Origin: Dryococelus australis
Lineage: Eukaryota > Arthropoda > Insecta > Phasmatodea > Phasmatidae
Direction of reading: 5' to 3'
Assembly: GCA_029891345.1 (NCBI GenBank)
Contig: CM057009.1
Coordinates: 289,922,966-289,986,965 of the forward strand
DNA length: 64,000 bases
Notes under the pieces: model-generated
Database searches by the model: none
The model's input: the letters and a program-made list of their open reading frames with translations, nothing else
What the model was told of the DNA's origin: nothing
Program-made: the position numbers and the translations under genes
Shown here: positions 55,873 through 64,000 of the stretch, one piece after another
Layout of the letters: the number at the start of each line of letters is the position of its first letter
Numbering within the stretch: position 1 is the stretch's first letter

Positions 55873-56302
55873 GTAGGGCCTTTTACGATAAAGTGAGCAC
55901 TTCTAAAATCAAACTTAGAAAAAAAAAAGTCACTGCTCCTACCTGCGTGTATTTTAACGGGCGCACTAAATGACATGCGCCCAGTAAAGTTGGTAACGAT
56001 GAATTGGGATGTAGTCCCCTATATCAACGTCGAAAAAAGTGTTAGGTAACCATTTGTGATTAAATTAAATTATTTCTTCCGCTTCGGGTTTTTTTTTAAT
56101 CCGTCGATGTGTAAAAATGAGCAGGTTTATAAAATGTTAACTTTTCTAATAATTTCAGCGTTTCACTTGACCGACGCATGAATGAAGTGATGAAGCCCAC
56201 GGCAGTGTTAATTTTACATAACGCGGAATAATACACAACGTGCACACGAGTAGATCTAAATCAAGGCTCAAAAGTGATCATTTTAGCGTGAACAGCCTCT
56301 AT
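55873..56302 (+). mobile_element. MITE, long form, third of cluster
   Basis: Starts GTAGGGCCTTTTACGATAAA and ends TTTTAGCGTGAACAGCCTCTA. The interior has GCGCCCAGTAAAGTTGGTAA and CACGAGTAGATCTAAATCAA. Same orientation as the 54.6-kb copy. Confidence 0.85.
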
Positions 56303-56329
56303 ACCTCCAGACTATTCCTCTGCCTAATA

Positions 56330-56580
56330 CACTCTAAAAAAATTTGTAAATTTTACAAAGAATTTTTTTGTACATTTACAATCTCTTGTAGTAGTACAAA
56401 GTTTTTCCTTGTAAAATCATTTGTTTGTAAAGTTGAAAGGCCATTGTTTGTAACAATACAAAGTAATTTATTGTAAAAGACAGGCAGTCCCAGCAGGTAG
56501 CAACGGGAGCACTTCGCGAAGGAATACAAACCTTGCAAACCTGATTTTCGCAAAGGTAAATTAACATTTAAAATTTAGGT
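56330..56580. repeat. TTGTAAA/TTTACAA-rich short element
   Basis: ATTTGTAAATTTTACAAAG and many further TTGTAAA, TACAAAG and TTTACAA words occur within 220 bases, making several short inverted pairs. It resembles the small palindrome-rich MITEs common in invertebrates. Boundaries are unclear. Confidence 0.35.
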
Positions 56581-56729
56581 AAATGATAAAATTACTGCAA
56601 GCAAAGAAACAATATGTATCACCTCGTTAATTTTGTATTCCGCAATTGGTTTTGTTTCCTACTTGAATAAAAAGGGGATTTGTTATTTCAAAACTTTTGT
56701 TTCGTATGCCTTGAGGTTGGTATTCTTCC

Positions 56730-57230
56730 AAATGTACCTCCGTTTTCCGTTTCCATCTTAGTGTTTCTGTTTATTTTGCACGTGACTGTCATTGTATAAA
56801 ATGGCAGGTAAGTACAACACTTATTGTTTTAATTCTTTACGTTCACTCTGTGCAAATTGTAAATATTTGTTTAAGTTATGTGTTTTTGTTGTGCCATGAG
56901 TTTCAAATGTTCACAAATTCTGCTCTGTTAATGTATATACTGACTCAAGTTGGTAAAAACACTGTGCTAGTCTTTAACACAATTAAACAAGCACGCACAA
57001 TGCTGATATTTGCTGCGCTCTTTCATGAAACCTGATCATGCTCTGTTTTCATTTGCGCCTTTTTTTAAACATTTCGCTAAGTCGTTTCAGTCATCTAAAC
57101 ACCACAAGTTAGCATTTGTTGAAATAACCCCACTCAAACACTGTTTCAGGGGATTCAAATGCATTCTATAGGTACTATAATAGAACTGTTGTATATATGT
57201 ATTACTGTAAATAAATATGTAAAAAGTCTT
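56730..57230 (+). CDS. candidate 5' exons of a host gene (MAG|DSNAFYRYYNR...)
   Basis: A pyrimidine tract CCTCCGTTTTCCGTTTCC (56737-56754) resembles the start of housekeeping transcripts. It is followed by the E-box CACGTGAC (56779-56786) and AAAATGGCAG|GTAAGT: an ATG at 56801, seven coding bases, then a consensus donor at 56808. An acceptor CACTGTTTCAG ends at 57149. Joining the two gives an open frame MAGDSNAFYRYYNRTVVYMY with a stop after 23 codons, so any real exon 2 must end earlier, for example at CTATAG|GTACTA. No family is recognised. ATG followed almost at once by a donor is typical of some short first exons, but chance is not excluded. Confidence 0.25.
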
Positions 57231-57234
57231 TTAG

Positions 57235-60200
57235 CAGTATGGGGTGACTATAAAAAACAACAGGGTTATAAACTCGGGGCTAAGGCAGCTTTTCAATTGG
57301 TTTTGGTAGTATTTTGCAATAAAAAGATCCGAAGCCCCGTGTAATTTTGTGCGCTATTTTTATCCCTTTTTTTTTTTTTTGCTCTGGTGTGTTGTGCAAC
57401 GTAACAGACTAACTACGCCGGTTTTTTTAATCTTTTAATCAAACTTATTGCTATTGATAATGTAAAAAGAAATCAATTCCGTGAAACAGTTTTATATAGC
57501 TGCAAAAAAAAACATAATTTACGTAAGTTATAATTAATAATAGCACACATTACAAAGATTGGCTGTTGTGTGTCAACTTTGCTATATTCTCGTTTTACGT
57601 TTCTAAGAAAATATGAAAACAACCGCCATAGAAAAAAAAACCTTCAGTGCATAATTTACTTCTTTCATATACTATACTTAAATGGTGCTTGGGTTTATAA
57701 GAATACATAGCCATTTAATGGACATAACTTTACCTTCCACCTCCAATAAGTTCTGAATAATATTCGTTCAATAGATTATATACGAAATGTGTATTACGAC
57801 CGCTGAATTGCAGCTATTCAGAGGCCTATCTGCAGAAAAGCCTATTCGGCTCTCTGACCTACCAATACCTCTTTATTCAGCTGATAAACTGCTGGAAAAC
57901 GTAGCATCAAGGAGGCTGAGAATTGATAGCAATTCTGGTCATGAATGACATGATTTGGTGGTCAAGAATTAGAAATTAGAAATCAATCAAATAATTTTGA
58001 AGGTTGGAGTAAGGATTCATTTTTTTTATCAATTTACTTATCACTGAATAATTTAGGACTCTTAATGTGCTTTACATTTTAAAGTGTTGTATGTTGAACA
58101 TTGTGCATATATAGTGTATAAAAAAACAAGATTTTAATTGAATACAATGAGGTTAAATATAGATTTTCAAGTATGCCGTTTATGTCGGACAAGAAATCGT
58201 GTTTCGAATCACAGTTTACATTCATCCTGGCAAGGTTAAATGCAGAGTTTCGTAAATAAAAGGTCATCAACCAAATACATGCTTCACATAATTTAACTCT
58301 TCTTTAGGGCAAGAATCGTTGTATAAAATGATTTTAAAATCTTTAAATGTGTTGCCCTTCCGTAATATTTTATAGTTAAGTGCTCTCTGTTGGTGTATTT
58401 TTAATTGCATTTTTCTACTACAAGTGCTTAGAGCATTAAGTTAGGATTCGCAATACCGTATTTGCTATTACTTCAATATGTGTTGATGATTCACTTAGCT
58501 GTACTAATTAGTTATGTGAAATAGTGAAAATCATGGATGTCGGCTAAGTTCGCTCTTTCAGCGCACCTAAAATTTCAGCTTTGCTCAACATTTTGACGTG
58601 CACGTAGAAAAAACACCACAATATGGTAAAACAATTTGATGCCCTTGTTGACGCATTTAGTTAATGAAGTGGCCACGGAGCGCACTGCTACAGAGGTAAT
58701 GCTGTTTTAGCACTGCTGGTATAGGGATAATACCAATTTTTTCTCGTTTAATGTTTATTGAATACATTTGATGTCATAAAGTTTAATGTAAATGGAAAAG
58801 ATTATTACTTCAGCTTAGATAAGTGGGAAACTGCATCAAGTTTATAATTATCTTAATAAATATATTGAATCACACTATCGTTATCTTCTAGGTTATGGAG
58901 ATATTTAAGTTTACTGCATGTTGTATTTTATATAAGTTAAATATATAGCATTGAATGAGCATTAACCAATAAGTATGTCCATTGTAAATCCTTTATGTGG
59001 AGTTTATGATGCTGAGTTAGATAATTTGGATTTTAATTTCTTTGATGCATGAACAGTAATAGCGATACATTAGCAGGTACAGTAACGAAATTTTGAATGT
59101 AGTTCGGAGTACCCTGCTGTCAATGATCACAGCGTCAGAGACAACCATCTATACAACATTTTGTCTAATCGCACTACTTTGGTTGCAGCGCTCTGCAGAT
59201 GGGTACATGAAGTATGCGTCACTAAGTATGCGTCGCTAACATTGTTAACATAGGTAACCTGTCGTCTACGTCCATGGTAAACACTCTCATTCTTGTATCC
59301 AACCGCACAAAGCTTATGTTTACCAAAAGGTCACGGAGTTAACTAGTAGGCTATTTCACTGCCACTCTATTGAATATCTGGCTAATATCGTATCCAGAGG
59401 TCGTAAGACACAATGGCTCGATGTAGAAAACAGATAGCCCATCAGATGATAGCTATCGGCCAGTTTTATTCTGAGGTGGTAATATGGACCCTTTGAAACG
59501 TAAAAAGAAAATATAGCGAAGTTAAGACACAGTAACCAGTTCATGTACTATCCATTTTTGTATTATTAATTATAGTTTTCGCGAAAAGATTTACGGGGAT
59601 CCTCTAATTCAATATTCTATGTGCACACTTGCAGACTGCCTTTGGCTGTTATCCACTTATCTTTGTGTGAAGAGAGTATTTTACATGAGTGACCCAGTCA
59701 GAATTAAATTTGTCTGATACTGCCCGTTCGTGATTTGTGGGTAGATAGGTAAGATGCGTAGAAATTCAAATGATGCAATCGCAAAAGTGGTTTAGTTCTA
59801 TCGTCTGTTATTACTTGTTTACTTTGGGATTCTGCAGGATTAGTTCGGAGTTGGAGTATTTGGATCGGATATACTTGATTTTTTTGAACGCTGATTAACC
59901 CTGAAAGGAGTGATTTTTAGAATGGACAGAGTCAACTCTACTCAGGTTTGGCCGAATAACTTTTTATAATGTGAAATATTATCTGTTTTGAAGAACCAGT
60001 TGTTCCTCTTATGGATCGGAAGTTTTAAAAAAATATATTTTAGCATCATTATTAAAAACAAATAATGTTACATTTTAAATTAAAGCTATTTTTTTTAAGT
60101 TCCCACATGTTTCACAACTATTATGTACTAATTTTATAACTGTAGTATGCACTTGTTTATTTATAAACACTTTTTTCATTTATTTATTGAATATTCATAA

Positions 60201-60450
60201 AGAAACGTGTCTGTAATTTGTTGATTTTTATTTGGTAATTCGTCAGCTTCCAAGCAGACAGTACACAAATTACCAAAATATATCACCAATTTTAATGAAG
60301 AAATTGGGGTTGCGTGAACATATTGTTAAAAACATGTGCCAATTTGAACACTGGCCAAGTTTTTGTATTTGATGTTGGGTTTACCTTCACATTGGGTAAC
60401 TTTATTCCTCCAAATGTTAGACAGGTACATGATGGTTGGTAATTTTGCAG

Positions 60451-60482
<32 letters not shown>

Positions 60483-60858
60483 TACCTGGTGGAAATAGTT
60501 CATTAAAGGGCCTAGTGCAAAGGTAAGGTAAATGTTTGCTGTCCCTAAAAGTTTACTCATAAGGTTCAAAGTTGTTTGCAAGTAATATGAATATTGTATG
60601 ATAATGTTTTTGCACACAAACTCATCTCAAAATTCACACTCAGAAATGTTTGATTAAAATGTTAGTTTCGTGGGTAGGAAAGAATTTTCTCTACTTTTAT
60701 ACACCTTTGTTTTCGTCATGAAGGGGTACCTAGCCTTAGATTTATTGGCCGAGTTACACAAAAGTCTTCTACTCAGTTGCCCGAACAATTCTGAAAGTTC
60801 ATTCGCGAAATTTCGGAAACACTTTTCGTTGGGCCTTTATATTTATATTCAGACACAA
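57235..60858. other. AT-rich, no gene recognised
   Basis: Contains a small duplication AAGTATGCGTCACT/AAGTATGCGTCGCT near 59210, the repeat at 59578-59625 shared with 55.77 kb, and a poly(T) run at 60451-60478. No coding family is seen; it could be an intron of the 56.8-kb candidate. Confidence 0.4.
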
Positions 60859-60927
60859 TGCAAGTGAGTGAGTAAATGAGTGAAGAGATTTGAGCGGCTC
60901 TTAACATCGAGGTCTTTTGAGAGCCGA
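60859..60927 (-). mobile_element. family-1 SINE 3' tail
   Basis: GAGTGAGTAAATGAGTGAAG, then GCGGCTCTTAACATCGAGGT and CTTTTGAGAGCCGA: reversed tail of family 1, cut before the body. Confidence 0.75.
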
Positions 60928-60929
60928 CA

Positions 60930-63900
60930 TAATGCTAGTAAAATATATGCAATCGTCCTTCATTCCCTATGTTTACATGCTAAGTGCAAGTGAAAAGTAA
61001 TTAAACATGTCGATTTGTGTTTATGCCTAGTAAATTCTTATCCGTTAATTTCATGGTGACATAATGTACCTATGAGGAATACATAGCCCCAATCTGCACT
61101 GGTAACATATATGTTATTTTAATATGCGCTTACTGCTAGGATTATCTTAGGGTAGGTAATTGCAGTGGTACCATTCCAATGTCATTATACCTATAACAGG
61201 GCTAAGAAAGAAAGAAATATCATCTTGACATGTCATGATTGTAGTTAGCTAACCAAACTTAACCTAAGCAGGTAAGTGCATATTAACGTTACCTAAAGCA
61301 ATGGCGAACAAATGGGACTCATTTTAAACTAACTCAAAATCCAAGTTCTAAAGTGATTTCTATGCACAACTGTATCAATACAATTAGTTACATAATCCAT
61401 CCAGTTATGCGTAAGGTTTTAGCTTCAATGCACCTTAGACTAATATGAAAACATTGGAATTAAAAATACGTTTTCATATTTATTAGCATACATTTGTGTC
61501 CAATGTGTAAAAATAGTTTTGAACATTAAAAAATGTGTTTCCAAATAAAAAACTATTTTCAGAATTAATCAATATCCTTGAGGACTTCATCAGAGCTGTA
61601 TTTGTGATTTTCCGGCTGCAATGTATCGTAATGATTGTGAAAACATTACCCCGACAAACATAAATAACATTTGGGCCCTTCGACAGATTCATTCCACATT
61701 ACTCAAGCGCTATACCGTAAAGATAGTGAAAAAGAAGTCTACACTACACAGAGACAAAACACCTTGCGCCCATACAAACTTAATATTTAAATTCAAAATA
61801 TCTCTAATAACAAATTTTAAGATGCAAATATTAGCTACTTTGAACTTTGTAAGTAACTTCCTTAGGCGTATATGAAAAGCCACTTTTGTTAACCCTCACT
61901 AAAGGTAAGACTGTGAGTATAGGTTCTAAGATGTTAAGGAGAATGGTGTGTAAATACTGATTCAGTGTATTTTTTAATTTAAACTCAAGCCAACCTTACT
62001 AGCATTTGCCTAAAACATTAAACACAAGTTATGGGCCGCATTCGCAATAGTATACAAATAGCAAAAATGCATGGAGGTTGGCTCGATGAAAACTTCAAGA
62101 TACATACAGCATACACACTGAAAAATAGCACATGCATGGCACACAACAAGTTAACCAACTTTTAACTTTCATGCTCCGTGTGCATGTTGTGTTTTGTGCG
62201 CAGCCAATCACTAAACTCTGTTTAAAAGGACAGAACATGTGGTTTATGACCAGTTTAGTTGGCTACAATTTTTTAAATCGCTTTAGTATGAAATAGGATA
62301 TGAAGATATATTTTACATTTAGTCAATAGCATGAGTAAAAATGGAACAGAGGTTTATGAAATATCGCAAACAATTCTCGTGGACTAACCTGACCCATTCA
62401 ACTTAAACTTTTTATGCAGAAGTTTTTAAAACAGATTATTGTGTAAAGAGAATCAGAGCAATGTGTTTTTCTGTGAATGTACACAAGAAACTCATGATGG
62501 TAACCAATTTTATATCAAGAATATTTTTACTTGAGACTGGAAACAGACCAGATAACTTAAAAAGGCATAATTTTCTATAAGTTGGACAACTGATAAATTG
62601 GTTAAAATATGTTCTTGGAAACGTGTGTTTTGAAGAATGCCTACATTTCAAACCCAAAAGAGAAAATTTATGGCATACAATCAATACGAAATATCTATTT
62701 AAAATTTCCAACATTTAATAATCATATGGCAGGCTAAAAATGAGAGTATAAAAGGTCTGCAAACACAATGCCTGAATATTTAGTAGGCTATTAAAAACAA
62801 ACCCACTATAACAGTCTCAAAAATTCTTTTGGGTATTCACATTGTATGTTATTTCAAGTGGGAATAATTTTCCCTTATTAACAACTTTCACCTCGATATT
62901 TAATACTGACAAGGCTATCTTTATGCATTTTAATTGCACAAAAGCTTAAAGAATTTCCGTTAATTAAGAAAATGATACACACGTTAATAAAATATTTTAC
63001 ATAATAGTTGCACATATATATTTTTTGCAAATTTTTACATAAATTAGTCAATATTGTCAACTTCATTTACTCAAAACTTTAAACATTAATGCATTAACAT
63101 AATGCTTTTGCTTAGTTTCTTTTTCTTGATACAGGATCATTTTAATATTGAGATAACAACATTTTATCTTGGATTTTACATTGAGTAATTTTTTTGTGTT
63201 CTTAAATAACTTAGATGTCACCAGGAAACTCCAAAGTGTCTACCAAATTTACAGGGTTACAACACCAATTTCTACAGAAATCTGGCCTTATGGCCCTAAA
63301 GTTTATTACTTATCTCATTATCTGAAGTGCTGACTGGTCACCCTCAACGGTCAGGTCTCTCTGCCAGACCAGCCCGCTGGAGGGACTATTTATAGTCAAA
63401 AAATTAACAGGGGAAAACTTTCCCACCAAATTTCTTATTGGCTTAACCTGTCCTCCAATCTATTGGCTTAACCTGTCCTCCAATCAAATATAATTTCTGA
63501 CGAAACTAGCGCCACCTTTATCAAAAGTACCACTCAAGACTAGTCTTTACAAGTATAGAATCTTCTGGTGATCACATATTTTCTGGCACAGTAGCTCTCT
63601 CTTTATGGCTGTTGCCCACAACTGCCGGCCGTTCAGATCTCCTAGCGCACCACACGGGCAGGTCAGTAAACACACAGGCAAAGAGCACCGGCCATTTTCC
63701 GTCCTGCACAAGTGCGCGAGCCAAGTGGTCGCATGCCTATGCATCGGGAAATGTCACTGCAGCAACACGAATTTTTCACGTTCTGTGCAACACACATCGT
63801 TTTTTTCAAAAGGTAGAATGTCTTCAAGTATAATTAATTAATTAACATGTCATATTAGGAAGTATTAAGTGTAGATGCATGTGTAATATTGATGAACAAA

Positions 63901-64000
63901 GCTGATATGGTGATCAGCCCACCAAACAGGCAAAAGCGTAGTGGGCAGGAAAGTTGACGGCAAAATTGGAGTGGCAAGCAGGTGGAAAATTCTAAGTCAT
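60930..64000. other. AT-rich; GC-richer block at the right end, no gene recognised
   Basis: A 25-bp tandem duplication ATTGGCTTAACCTGTCCTCC lies near 63438-63487. A GC-richer patch (63600-63770) has frames without domains. Line-like or LTR sequence is not recognisable. The window ends within unassigned sequence. Confidence 0.4.

Overview
This 64-kb window looks like non-coding, repeat-rich chromosomal DNA from an arthropod, most likely an insect with a large AT-rich genome. The evidence is a Polinton whose polymerase and protease look insect-like, tRNA-derived SINEs, TA-flanked MITEs and very low density of coding sequence. A polyneopteran such as a stick insect is a guess, not something the sequence proves. 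I see no complete host protein-coding gene, no rRNA and no functional tRNA. A few short stretches look like possible first or internal host exons (near 2.3, 33.2 and 56.8 kb) and two or three GC-rich islands could be promoters.

The main object is a fossil Polinton (Maverick). Between about 15.8 and 21.7 kb are remains of its protein-primed DNA polymerase B and packaging ATPase (both minus strand), then a phospholipase-A2-like protein, an adenovirus-type cysteine protease and a zinc-finger frame (plus strand). The minus and plus blocks diverge from a short promoter region near 20.0 kb. This core is bracketed by two inverted copies of a long composite repeat (12.5-14.6 kb and 28.7-32.15 kb). 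The whole span is about 19.7 kb, the usual Polinton size, so I read the arms as its terminal inverted repeats. The arms are built of successive minisatellites. The integrase and major capsid genes were not recognised. The element is broken in many places, and MITEs have landed inside it.

The flanks (1-12 kb and 32-64 kb) hold one MITE family in two sizes (about 240 and 430 bp, same ends), some copies as head-to-head palindromes. They also hold at least two SINE families, a 56-bp tandem array at 7.9 kb, a 320-bp imperfect palindrome at 10.4 kb, and a possible 2.3-kb non-autonomous transposon at 45.5-47.8 kb.

The most puzzling flank locus is 42.2-44.75 kb. Several AT-rich tandem arrays lead into a proline-rich frame with a nuclear-localisation-like motif, an 81-bp minisatellite of eight units that is open in three frames, a perfect 18-bp hairpin and short divergent frames. 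I could not assign it to any known family.
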